Shown here: positions 36,401 through 47,706 of the stretch, one piece after another
How the letters are laid out: every line of letters begins with the position of its first letter
How positions within the stretch are numbered: position 1 is the first letter of the stretch
Source: Vanilla planifolia
Lineage: Eukaryota > Streptophyta > Magnoliopsida > Asparagales > Orchidaceae
Length of the DNA stretch: 64,000 nucleotides
Assembly (NCBI GenBank): GCA_023846275.1
Contig: CM043870.1
Coordinates: forward strand, 11,665,527 to 11,729,526
Reading direction: 5' to 3'
Notes under the pieces: model-generated
What the model saw: the letters and a program-made list of their open reading frames with translations, nothing else
Database searches by the model: none
Told to the model about the DNA's origin: nothing
Made by a program: the position numbers and the translations under genes

Positions 36401-39107
36401 CAAAAATAGAAAAAGAAAATGCAAGAAGAAAACATTTCCAATAAAAATATACAATATTTTCTATGCTTGTTTAAGGATAAAAATAAGACATAATAAGCTT
36501 GAAATAATGAAGAGAAATAAGCAAATGAAATCTTGAAGGGTTTAGGCTTAGGTAGAAGAATTTGAAATTTTTAAATAGTACTAAGACATAGAATGTTGTC
36601 GAGAGATTTGACACCAAAGTAGTATCATATAGTGTTTCTTTGAGATCTTAAAGTTTTGGTCACACTCATTAACTATTTCATTCATAAAAGTTAGGGTTTT
36701 ATAAAAACATTTTGATTACAACCATTAAAATTCAAGAAAAAATGTTTTCATATGTTATTGCCAAACAACTTAAAAAAATCTCTTCTAAACAACTTCTATA
36801 ACTACTCAAATAATGGCTAGGGAAATAGCCATTATGCATAATCAATCAGAACTATTGGATTTGATGACAGAAGATTTGAACCTTAGATCAACGAATGTAA
36901 ATATGGATGAATTATAGATCGTTGGATCATGGAGGATTAGATCTGAAACGTCTTACCATATCAATTGAGATCTGGATCATTTGATTTATTAATGATAAAT
37001 ACGAAAAAGATCTCACTTGTTTGATTCAAAATAAAGAGATCTAATTGTTTGAGTAAAGGATAGAACATTTAAAAATGATGGAATCAATCAAAGTCATTTG
37101 ATTAAATCAAATAAGATCTTGGTCATCGTATTTTGAGCCTTGAACAAACACCTATAGGTAGGTGAAAGCTCCATCGTTAGATCAACGATTGGATGATGAA
37201 AAATAACTCACAAGGCAATGCTTCATGGCTGGTGTTAGAATGAAGTTTAGTCCCATATTATTGAATAACTTGATGTTTAAGGCATAATTTACATGTTTAT
37301 AGGTCAAGCTAAAACATAGAGTTAGCTCTCCCTTATGTACTTAGGGTTTCATCATCTATACTACTTATGTGCATACCGGTTTAACATAATTATGGACCCA
37401 ACCTGACTTACTTCATACTTTTTCTAAGTTCTAGCTGACTTGATACTTCTCTGTTTTAACCTATCTGAGTTCAGGACTTTATCCTGACCAAGTTTGAGCC
37501 CATTTCAACTTGGTTCTAGTTGGTCTCCTGACTTAGGATTCTTAGGCCACTTGGGCTTAGTCAACCCTAGTGTTTTGCACTTGGGTCATGCTTAAGGTTT
37601 TGGCTTATAATATATATTTTTTATTTTTTTTATTTTTTTTAATTATGAAAAATTAACATAATTATTTTTTTTATATTTTATTTGTCTAATTTACCAAAAC
37701 TTAATAATTAACCTAACATGAAATTTGGTCAAAATGCATAAGTAAAATTTAGTAAAACTTTGGTGATTAAAAGAGGTGATTAAGGTTGGTTAAATGAGTA
37801 AAGATAGAATCCTAAATGTTTTATAATTTAAGAAGAATATTAAATAATTTGGATGCTTAAGTTAGATTTGAAAATGATATTAAAAGAGAGATGTGTCTTA
37901 TAATTAATGATCAACAAGCTAGTATTCTATTTAATAGCAAAAAATATATTTTTAAACTTTATGTATATGATCCTTGAAGCTTGTTAAATACTCCAAAGTG
38001 TATTGAAGACCATTAATTCATCATCTTCAAAAATATATTATTTATTCTTGACAACTAAACCTGAATCACACTAAACAAGCTAATTAAAATAAACTTCTAA
38101 ATATTCATGACTTAACTCATCAAATATAAGGATGATCTAAAAATTTTAGATAACGAAGTTAGGGTTTAGTGGAACTCTAAGACATTCAGGTGTGATAAAA
38201 CTATGATTATGTATGCTCACTTAAGAGATAAATAGATTAGTTATCTTACTCCATTGATTTGGAGATAATTAAATATGGATGGTTGAGCTTATAAGAAGAG
38301 TGTCAAATGACATCATAAGAAACTTTTATTGGTTGAAAACCATGAAATAAATAGTCCCAAGTAAGAACAATTGCATATTGAGTTCAATAGGAAGCCACAT
38401 AATGTGCTATATTGTTGAAGGGAGTACACATGGTTGTTGAGAGCTCCTATAACCCTACAAGGTCGACTTATGTAAAAAACATTATCTTGTGGAGTGTAGA
38501 TTATGTGATATATTAAGAGTTTCAAGTCCTATCATGATTCTCTTAGATAAGAAAGTATATTAGATCAAAAAGAGAATATTAAACATCTATTTAGCCACAT
38601 TATAAGAATATGTATTAATTTAGATAATAGATAGTGATGTCTTATGATAGTAACTAATGCCATGCACTTACATAATTTACTCAATTATTGCATACATACT
38701 ACCTGGTTATTATATGTTAGTTTTATAATATAGCTCAAGGATTATTTATTAAGCCTTCACTCTCACCTCTTTTATATTTTTGCAATATCAAAGAAGAAGT
38801 CGAGTTAAAGATCAATAGAGTTAGTATAATATTTGAATGATTTATCTTCTTTATTTCATCTTCAATAGTAATAGATTAAATATTTATTTGTTATCAGTTA
38901 TATTTTATTAGACATGAACTATATTGGATTATCTATTTAGACTTGATAGTTCTTATTCTAGTTTCTAATAGACTTTAACAATTATTCATGATGTTGCTTT
39001 AAATTGGATTAAATGTGAGCAATTTATAATGTAAATTATAAATATGTTTGATATTATGACATTTGGATTTATTTACAATTGTAATTTTAAAATAATTGGG
39101 TGTGACA
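33406..39107 (+). repeat. Long gypsy-type solo LTR in gag, itself interrupted
   Basis: The inserted block starts TGTGATGTTATTGC and ends GGGTGTGACA, so it has TG...CA ends typical of gypsy LTRs. Gag homology stops before it and resumes shortly after it. Without the copia LTR at 35.96-38.12 kb it is about 3.5 kb, long but within range for Tekay/Del-type LTRs. No internal coding region was seen, hence the solo-LTR call. No target duplication was recognised. Confidence 0.5.
35959..38122 (-). repeat. Copia-type LTR, family copy 1 (minus), solo
   Basis: The plus-strand left edge TGTATATGAATCTCACAAGATGAGAGGTGAATTA corresponds to the U5 end of a Sirevirus-like LTR. The body aligns with 50154-52217, for example in the ACTAGAAC...CACCC..CCAACC block, the ATTAATCATTTCATTCATAA-like block and the ATCAACCTAACAT-like block. 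The right edge is near ACTCATCA at 38122. No internal region follows. AGGAG to the left and AGGAT at 38129 could be a decayed target duplication. Confidence 0.65.
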
Positions 39108-39790
39108 AAGCAAATGATGAAAGGTCAAAAAGTGATGCATAGGAAAAAATCATTAGAGAAATAAAAAATCAATTTCTCCATTGCAATGCTTCATGGGTGG
39201 CTTGGATGTTTTGAAGAATCAAAAGATAGTGGAACTATATGAGAATATGTCAAGGATTTTAGTTTCTTGATGTTGGACTTATTTTGGTTGCAACCTTAGG
39301 CACAATTGAAGCTTCATCAACAAAATGTGAAAGACTTACTAAGTGTAATCAGTGTTGTTAATGTTATTATAGACTTAAGAGTTTTAAAAACTTTAAATAC
39401 CCCATCAAAATCTTAAGAAAAAGTTAAAGAAAATAAAGAGGAATAGAAGCAAGATATGAGGAAGAATAGTGAGGGTGAGAAGAATGACACAAACAATCCA
39501 GCATGGTTGTTCATATGTGCAATGAACCTCATCGTACTAGAAATTACCCAAAGCATAAGAATCTTAATGCCCTAATGGTTGAGAAAATTAGCACAGAATT
39601 TGATAAAGCTATTACACTTATCAATCTCTTACAATTACTCAATCCTTTGCAGCTAATTCAACTGAAATGATGAACACAACAAATAGTGATACAACTACTT
39701 CTCATTCTTTATTAATGCATGTCTTGGTGAAGATAAAGAGCTAATAGATTGTAGCAATGGTGGACATGAGTGACGACGTATTGTTAACTC
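39108..39790 (+). pseudogene. Chromovirus gag second half, zinc knuckle and protease start
   Basis: Near 39150-39420 broken plus-strand frames give REIKNQFLHCNASWVAW, then a YVKDFSFLMLD-like piece, then AQLKLHQQNVKDL, all gag landmarks in the proper order. Near 39505-39540 a CNEPHRTRNYPKH stretch is the degenerate CCHC knuckle. LMHVLVKIK followed by IVAMVDM near 39710-39770 is the start of the aspartic protease, just short of its active-site DSGA, where the next insertion begins. Confidence 0.8.
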
Positions 39791-39809
39791 TTAGTCATAG
39801 TGCTTTGTT

Positions 39810-41738
39810 TGATGATAATAAACTCTAAGTATTTTGAAAAAAATTGTTTAAGTAAATTTCTAGATTTTAGGTATCTAATACTTATATTCATGAGAGAACT
39901 AAAAGAAGAAGATGAGAAAATATCAAATCTCATAGAGATCATCTTGGTTAAAGTGAAAACTATCAAGAGATATATTTTGAATTTAAATTTAGGTATTTTA
40001 ATTTTACTTTGATTAGAATGTTAAGTTTGATTAAAATATTTATTAGAAGGTGTAGAAATTAATTTGAAATTACTGATCTTAAAAAATATTTAGGTTTCTA
40101 ATATTTTTTATTCATCTTATATTGACTATTATTTTACTTTAATCATATCTTTAAAAATCTTAATTAACTTGTTGCAAAAGTTATGTAGTATATTAATCAT
40201 TAAAAAATTCCAACTTACCTTTAAAAATCTTAATTAACTTGTTACAAAAATTTTGTAGTATATTAATGATTAAAAAAAGTTCCAACTTATCTAACCAATT
40301 AATGGATTTGCTACAATAACAGTTCTAAGTTAGGGCATTTTAGCCAAAGCCCATATAGTATAGTAAACAGGTTGAATAGTTAAGCTATACATGAGTTTGA
40401 AGTTGTTTCAGATTTGAATATGGTTTATTAATCCTACATCTGCAAATAATGTAAAATGCATTACTTGTTGCACATGTTATTACCTTCTGAGCAACCAGGG
40501 GTAGCCAACCCCAATAGACTATCTTCAAAGATCACACAAATTCTTAAAAATGAAATAACATAGCTCACCTTTGCCATGTAAGACTAAAACATAAGTTTGT
40601 TTTCACATTATTAGCTTATGAATTGTGAGAGTAACTAGAACCATTCAAACACACAATTTGCAATCGAATGTTCCTGATCTCATCCACCTCTTTTATAATG
40701 CCATTATATTCTCCATTTGATCGTGCCATTTCACTATCACATGACCCATCTTATATCTACATGTAAGATCAAGATCTAGTCGTCTTTATCATAATTTTGA
40801 TCCAACGGTTATAATCAAATTTATTTTCTAAATGGAATAAGTTTATTTTCATCTGTCTGATCACAAAATTTTTGTGATCTAATGGTGGTGGATCATTCTA
40901 ATCCAAAGGCTTCTATGTAATGGCTATTTTAGCCATTATTTAAGTTGTTATAAATTTTAAATTAAATAATTATTTTTTAATTGAAATAATGTACGAACAT
41001 CAAAAGGTGTAATGGCTGATTTTCTTATTTAGTAAGTACTTTTAGCCAATAGAAAAATATCTATAAATAAGAGAATTTTTTTACAAAAAGAAGAGATAAA
41101 ACATTAAAGTCGTAGTAGCCTATTCCCATCTTCAATTTCATAAGCTATTGCATCCTTCAGTTGTCAAACTCCTAAAATTTTATTTCTTCTTTAATTAACT
41201 AAGTTATTAATTTTCTTAATTCTTAATTTAGTTAATTAAGATACTTTTTCTCTTTAATCATTTCATCAAGCATAGGATTTTATTCATATTAATTTCAATT
41301 TTATCTTATTGAATATTTTTCTTATATTGTCATCTCATTATAAGACCATTATAGCATGTCCTAGTGATTCGTTGTAAGGCTATAGTAGTATGCCTTATTT
41401 GTTTGTTTATTATGAGGGTTTGGTCTACCTGTCTTTTGGCAAAAAACATATATTGAGTATTTATTTTTTCTTAGATTTTGTTAGGGTAGACATAGGCTTT
41501 ATTTTAAACTGAACTACTTAAAATTCAATTGGTATATAATTTTAATTTTTATTGATTTTTTATTACATAATTTTAATAAAAATTAACATATTTTAAAATA
41601 AAATTAAAATTTACATAAAATCATTTTTAGAGATTTATTTAACCCATTAGAAATACTTTTAATTATATCTTTAAATATTTTTATAAGAAACTAAAATTTT
41701 TATTCTTAGCAATTCACCCTCCCTCTTGTTGAATTACA
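39810..41738 (+). repeat. Copia-type LTR, inverted family copy (plus), solo
   Basis: The right edge CAATTCACCCTCCCTCTTGT...ACA is the reverse complement of the left edges of the copies at 35959 and 50154. The body matches them in reverse, for example GGCTATTTTAGCCATTATTTAAGTTGTTATA near 40920. The left edge is near TGATGATAATAAACTC. It sits in the chromovirus protease. It contains a 70-bp tandem duplication (40152-40292) absent as such from the other copies. Confidence 0.7.
40152..40292. repeat. 70-bp tandem duplication
   Basis: Two nearly identical consecutive units share AAAAATCTTAATTAACTTGTT, TTTGTAGTATATTAAT (or TATGTAGTATATTAAT) and TTCCAACTTA. It is a local duplication inside the inverted copia LTR, more recent than the LTR insertion. 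Confidence 0.9.
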
Positions 41739-41749
41739 CTTTAGATGCT

Positions 41750-42513
41750 ATATACACGTTCATAGTTATGAGGCTTGTTTAGAAGTTTGGTTTGCGAATA
41801 AGAAAGTGCAGTAGTTTCTTGAAAATAGTGAATGCGAAGGCTCGAGTTATGGTTTGAATGGCTTATATAGTTTAGCTAACTTTAGGAAATGAATAAGAAA
41901 TGCCAATTTTTTGGTCATTCCTCTAAATGATTATGATTTCATCTTTGGCATAGACTTTTTGTATGAAATCTAAAATAACCCCAATGCTTCATCTTGATGG
42001 GATTATGGTGATGTAAGAGGCAAATCCTTGCTTTATTCCTTGATGTCATTCATATAGGAAGAAGAGAGCTAAAAGTAAGAACAATTCATAATATATTTCA
42101 ATAATGTAACTAAAAGAGGTTGAGAATTGGTAAGGATGTATTCCTTGCTGCATTGATTGACATCAAGGAAGATAAGGTCAACGAGGTACCTAGTAATTGC
42201 ATAAATTTTAAAAGAATTTATTGATTTCATGCCTTTAATGAGTAAAAGCCTATCTCCAAATGGATGTTGATCACAAAATTGACTTGCTACCTGGTACTTT
42301 TCCTCCTACACATCCATCATACCTAATGTCTTTATTAGAGTTAGTTAAATTAAGAAAACAATTGAATGAGTTACTAGAAGGTGACTTCGTTTAAACATTT
42401 AAAGCACCCTGTGGTGTCCTGATGTTATTTAAAAAAAGTAAGAAGGTTCTTTGCTAACTCGTGTGGACTAATGCATAATGAATAATGTGATAGTGAAGAA
42501 TAAGCACTTAGTA
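41750..42513 (+). pseudogene. Chromovirus protease end and RT start
   Basis: Broken plus-strand frames near 41775-42010 give LRIRKCSS, then VNAKARVMV, then NDYDFIFGIDFL and APMLHLDGIMV-like pieces, the second half of a gypsy aspartic protease. Near 42265-42420 VDHKIDLLPGTFPPTHPSYL and then ELVKLRKQLNELLEGDFV match the RT N-terminus, followed by KAPCGVL. The RT stops at 42513, where the next LTR begins. Confidence 0.85.
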
Positions 42514-43795
42514 TGATGTAGGAATATTTAACATTAGCTCACAAACACACATCCATTGGTACTGTACCAGTTCCACAAGTCCACTAATGCAAAAATTGAT
42601 TAAAAATTACTTTAAAATGTTTAAAATTGAATTTTTTTCTTGATTTAACTACCTATCATCGTCCGTTGCCGTCTTTTACAATCACTGTCGCTGCTACCGC
42701 CACACTAGCTGACCCACACGCCCGGGTGACCCAATTGACCCGAGAACACTATTTGGCCCACGCTAAACCTGTGCAACCCATTATCCAAATTGACCCATGG
42801 TGACATGCGCTAACCCATTAGTCTTGCTGGCCCATTTCGCTTAACCTTTACCAACCTGAAAATCAGATTGGTAATTGTGTCATGTTATTCCCTCATCATT
42901 TCACAGCCCACCATTTTGTCGCTCGTCATTACTGTCACCCAAAATGTAAGGCTAATTTGGGAACTACTTAATTTAATTAATTTTTTAGTTTTTTTAATTT
43001 TAATTTTTTTGTTTAAAATTACTAATGAACCTTTAAGGTCTCTATGAATAAGCATGCTCACTAAGATGTAAGAAATAAAAAATAATGGAATAAATTTTTT
43101 TGTTTGTGTGCTTTCATATTTGTGAACAAAGTGTGTGTACACTTAACCCTAGTTGAAGAGATTCCAACTTTTCTTATGAGAGACAAGGATCAAAGGTGAG
43201 AAACCTTCTACCAAGAGAGCTAGCAACCAAATCCCTTGTGAGAGGCAAGGACCAAAGGTGAAAGATATTCCATTGGGAAAGCTTGTAACCAAATAAATTC
43301 TCGCTTATGTCAACACCTCAAGCTTTCTTATTAACCCAAATCACCATTACATTGCCTTTTTATCACTTTAGTGCTCCAAAATACCTAAGTCTATAGAACT
43401 ATAAGACATCATTATCAAAAAAAAGATGTGTCTCTTTCAGTAATTTTTATTGTTTAAGTTGTAATATAAAGTTAAAGTTATTCTTTTTATTAAAATACTT
43501 TATATAGAATTTGTCTTAAATTTTTTATTTTATATGTGTGAAATTGGATATGATAAAAATCATTTTATAGAATTTTATGTTTAATGCTTAAACGTATTAC
43601 TACCTACTCAACTTAATAATTTATACTACAGGTTTGGAATATCAATCTTTTAATAATTCTAAAAAAGATCATATACGTCACCTAACTCTAGTTAATATAT
43701 ATTATCTTTTGATATTTTTAATAATCTATTTAGCATCTTTAATATTATAGGCTCTAATTTAGATCCTAATAGAAGTCTAAATCTACCATACATCA
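42514..43795 (+). repeat. 5' LTR of the deletion derivative
   Basis: Starts TGATGTAGGAATATTTAACA and ends CATACATCA. It aligns with 46478-47701 and with the solo LTR at 54593-56054. Around 42660-42850 it holds a GC-rich island with repeated TGACCC-like motifs, unusual in this AT-rich window. A short TTGTGAACAAAGTG block near 43120 is conserved between the copies. Confidence 0.85.
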
Positions 43796-43798
43796 ACT

Positions 43799-43812
43799 TC
43801 GATGTTAGAGCC
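43799..43812 (+). other. Degenerate primer-binding site
   Basis: TCGATGTTAGAGCC, three bases after the LTR edge, resembles the initiator-Met tRNA binding site (TTGGTATCAGAGCC). A second similar sequence, TTGGTATTAGAG, occurs about 55 bases downstream within a short local duplication. Confidence 0.55.
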
Positions 43813-44357
43813 TATAGTTTTCTATTAAAAAATTCTTTTGTTTAATATATTCAATTTGGTATTAGAGAATATAGTTTTTTTATTAACGTTAGTGTTAAAT
43901 AATATTATTTTGTACTAAAAAAGAAAAAATTCTTTTTAACTTAGTTAATTCATTAAAGAACTTTTAACTAATTTTAAACAAACTTGTCTTAAGAGATGAT
44001 ACTAAAGCAGTGATGTGACTCCTCACCATCTTTTTTAGGAACTATTCAATTCTATCTAAGAGATAGTTTGGAAAAAAGAAGCCTGATCACTCACCATTTT
44101 CTTGGTAGTATACCTTATCTTAGTTTTGTTGGTTTATAGCTACAGTTACTTTACTTTCATATTTTTTTTATAAAAAAAGATTTTTTATATTATTTTTCTT
44201 GATATCTCTTTATGTGGTTAATATTTTTATGACCATATGATCTGATAGGTCTTATCAAATGACAAATTAAAATTAAGAATTAATTTAAAATTATATACAA
44301 AATTTGAACCCATTCCTCATGCTAAAAATATCTTAACTAATAGCCCAACTCACCTAG

Positions 44358-45110
44358 ATGGTTAAAGAAACCCTCTTAAACCAAAAGTGTGAACTTCCTA
44401 TAAGAGAAAGAGATAATAAGAGAAGTGTCACACCCAGTGATTTAAAAGAAAAAAATCCTAGGAGACATAAGAACCATAGAAGACATGATGATGATTTTGA
44501 TGAATCTGACCAAGATGTTCAAAAAAATCATGATTATAGAAACAAAAATAAAACCTTTTGATGATTTAGACCAAAATAATGATCTAAATATTTTTAGTAA
44601 GGGAAAACCTAAGAGATGTTGAGATAAAGAGTATATCCTTATTATAAAACTGGATGTCCCAACTTTTGATGATAGTTTTAATCCTAAGGATTACATATAT
44701 TAACAAACTAGTATGAATGATTACTTCAATTTGCACCAAATTAATGAACAAAAAAATATCAATTTATAAAAACTAAACTCATAAACCTGTAGCTTCTTTA
44801 GAAACTTAGAGTGATAATATACTAATAATAATGAAGAGGTATCCCAAACTTTGAGAAATCTTAAGATTAGATTCTATAATAGTTTTGTTTTAATAACCTA
44901 TAGTGTCAAAAATTTAGATAAATGATAAAGGCTTTTCCAAAATGGTAGATTCTTTGAGTACACTAACAAATTTGAGGATTATAAACTTAGATGCGATATA
45001 GATGAACCCAAGTAAGTAGGACTTTCTTAGTTTAAGCAAGTTTAAAAGAATATATATATGCTAAGCTTAACTTGAGAGAAAGTCTATCATATAACTAAAA
45101 ATGTGAAAAA
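44358..45110 (+). pseudogene. Gag remnant of the deletion derivative
   Basis: A charged frame at 44358-44561 (RRHKNHRRHDDDFDESDQD) resembles the basic/acidic N-terminal region of gag. After frame breaks, KLDVPTFDDSFNPKDYI near 44650-44700 and VEEYTNKFEDYKLRCDIDEP-like pieces near 44955-45010 match the retrotransposon gag core. The reading frame is broken repeatedly. Confidence 0.7.
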
Positions 45111-45659
45111 TAGTAGAACTTATTTTGAGAGAAATGATGAGTCAAACCCTCTAAAAGAATACACCATAATTTCTCAACCCACTCATACTGGCACTTTGTC
45201 TATCCTATCTATCATAGTTTTAAAACTCATAAACCTATATTACCATCTACTTCTTTAAACCTTTCTTCAAACCAATCCACATAATTTGGAATCGTCTATT
45301 TTAAGTGCCATAAAAAGAGATATTTAGTTACTAACTACTCAAAATGATCGTGATTATGAACTTAGATATTGATAATAAAGAAGAAAAGATAAAAAAAGAA
45401 AATATAATGCCTGATGAGAAAGCTAAGCAAGAATTAAAAAGCATGTAATATTTAATGGTTAGATGTACCCTACAAGCCCACAACTGTAAGACGAATGACA
45501 GCACAACAACCTTTTTAGCACCAACATAAGTGTACAACCATGTAAGATGATCGTAGTATCCAATCGAGAAGTAAAATTTATTAGTTGTTTTTGAAAGACC
45601 TTATTGTATTTACTAGAGACAAATCTAAAATTTTATTCATCTTACCACCCATAAATGGA

Positions 45660-46200
45660 TGAACAAACATAAAAAGCAAGTCATAGTTTAGGAAATGTTT
45701 TTCATAGCTTAATAAGGGACCAACCTAAGCTTTGGGATCAACTATTGTCACAAGTCAAATTTGTATACAATTTTGTAAATCATAGCGTTGGCCTAAGTCT
45801 CTTCAAAATTTTTCATGATAATAAGCAAATCTCTCTTTTATCTTATTCACTTACTAGTGAACTTTTAGACTTCTATCTCTATTTTTTTTTCTGTTCTTGT
45901 CATAAAAAATATCTAAAAAAATTAATCTAAGTAACAAAAGATATAAAAAATTACTAGATATTCAAAGAAATATTAAGAAATTTTACAAAGGTGATTATAT
46001 TATAAATAAAGTTAGGTCAGAATAGTTCCCTCTTGAAGCTTATAAGAAATTACAAGTACATGAAATTAGACTTTTTAAGAATATTCAAAATTTAGGAATT
46101 AATACGTATGTTTTAGAATTACTATAAGAGTATGTGATTAGTGTAACATTTAATATTAAGAATTTAGTCACTTACAGGGCACCATATTCAATACCTAGTA
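45660..46200 (+). pseudogene. Integrase C-terminal remnant of the deletion derivative
   Basis: Plus-strand pieces HSLGNVFHSLIRDQP, then WDQLLSQVKFVYNFVNHSVG near 45735-45795, correspond to the end of a gypsy integrase core. FNIKNLVTYRAPYS near 46150-46190 corresponds to the usual C-terminal end. The jump from gag to this point shows an internal pol deletion. Confidence 0.75.
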
Positions 46201-46477
46201 AGTAATACCTTATTCCCTCATGCTAAGTAAACCTATTCTTATCACTACATTAGCCTTGTGAGTAAGGATAATATGAAAGAAATTTTATATCATGAAATAA
46301 TTCTAACCAAAGATTATAAACATAGAAAATTTTTAGTTTATTAGAAGGAAAAGCATGTAATTAAGAACTCTTAGCTTACCTATGATGACCTACGTCATAT
46401 CACATCACACATGTTAGAACACTACTGCACTCATCACCTTGATACCATCGAGCCAAGCTCTCTTTTACTTAGAAGGA

Positions 46478-47701
46478 TGACACAAGAGCATCTAACATTA
46501 GCTCACAAATACACTGGCATCACACAAGTTCTACAAGTCCACCGATACAAACTTTAGTAAAAAATTACATTAAAAATGCTTAAAATTAATTTTTTTTATT
46601 GATTTTACTACCTGCTACCATTTCCGTAATCTGTTGCATCATTACTGTCATTAGTAGCCATTATTGTCATTTGAGCAGACCCATGTGCCCGCATGACCGA
46701 TTGATTCAAGAACACTATTTGACCCTTGCTTGACCATGTCGACCCATTACCCACAATGACCCATGCTAACCCACCAGTCCCACGTACCCATTTTGCTCTA
46801 TTCATTCCTATTCGAAAATCAGACTAGCAGCTTTGTCACACCGATCTCCACATTGTTTCATCGCCCAACATTTCCTCATTCACTGTTATCGTTGCCTAAA
46901 ATACATAGTCAATTTGGGAACTACTTAATTTAATTAATTTTTCCACTTTTATAATTTTATTTTGAATTATTAATAAACCTTTGAAATCTCTATAAGTAAG
47001 AATACTCATCAAGTTGTAAGAGATATAAAATGTTGGAATAAAATTTATTTTGTTTGTATGTTTCTACTTTGTAAACAAAGTGTGTATGCCCAACCCTAAT
47101 TAGAAAGATTCTAACTTCTCTTGTGAGAGAAAAAGATCGAAAGTAATAAACCTCCACCGAGAGAGCTGGTAACCAAATCCCTCTCATTGAGAGCCTATAA
47201 CCAAACAAATTCTTGTTTCCATCAACACCCCAAGATTTCCTCTTAACCCAAATCATCACCACATCACCATTTTATCATTTTGGTGCTCCAAACATCAATG
47301 CCTACTAAACTACAATACATCATCACCAAAAAAGATTTACATCTTTCAACAATTTTTATTTTCTAGATAGTAATCTAAAGTTAGAGTTATTTTTTCTATT
47401 AAAGTACTTCATATAGAGTTTTCTTAAATTATCTATTTTATATGTATATAATTGGATGTGGTCAAAACTATTTTATAAAATTTTATGTTTAATACTTAAG
47501 GTGTTTCTATCCACTCAACTTAATAATTCATGCTACAGGTTTAGAAAGCCAAAATTTGAATAATTCTAAAATATCACATATAATACCTAACCTTGATTAG
47601 TGCATAATATTTTTTTGTATTTTCTAATAATTTATTGAGCATCTCCAATATTGTTAGTTATAATTTAGACTCTGGTATAAGTTTAAATTTATCCTACATC
47701 A
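46478..47701 (+). repeat. 3' LTR of the deletion derivative
   Basis: Starts TGACACAAGAGCATCTAACA directly after the AGAAGGA purine tract and ends CCTACATCA directly before TAGTT of the target duplication. It carries the same GC-rich TGACCC-type island (46620-46800). The reverse-strand frames inside it are not genes. Confidence 0.85.
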
Positions 47702-47706
47702 TAGTT

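Larger units (their letters stand above)
42514..47701 (+). mobile_element. Gypsy-type internal-deletion derivative inserted in the RT
   Basis: LTRs at 42514-43795 and 46478-47701 flank a 2.7-kb internal region that reads directly from gag into the far C-terminal part of integrase, with protease, RT and RNase H gone. A purine tract (AGAAGGA) immediately precedes the 3' LTR. TAGTA (42509-42513) and TAGTT (47702-47706) form a near-perfect 5-bp target duplication. Host RT homology resumes right after it. The structure is that of a non-autonomous deletion derivative of a gypsy element. Confidence 0.85.

Noticed and set aside
39784..40012. Overlapping open frames on both strands
   Set aside because: They sit at the edge of the inverted copia LTR in very AT-rich sequence and match nothing recognisable.
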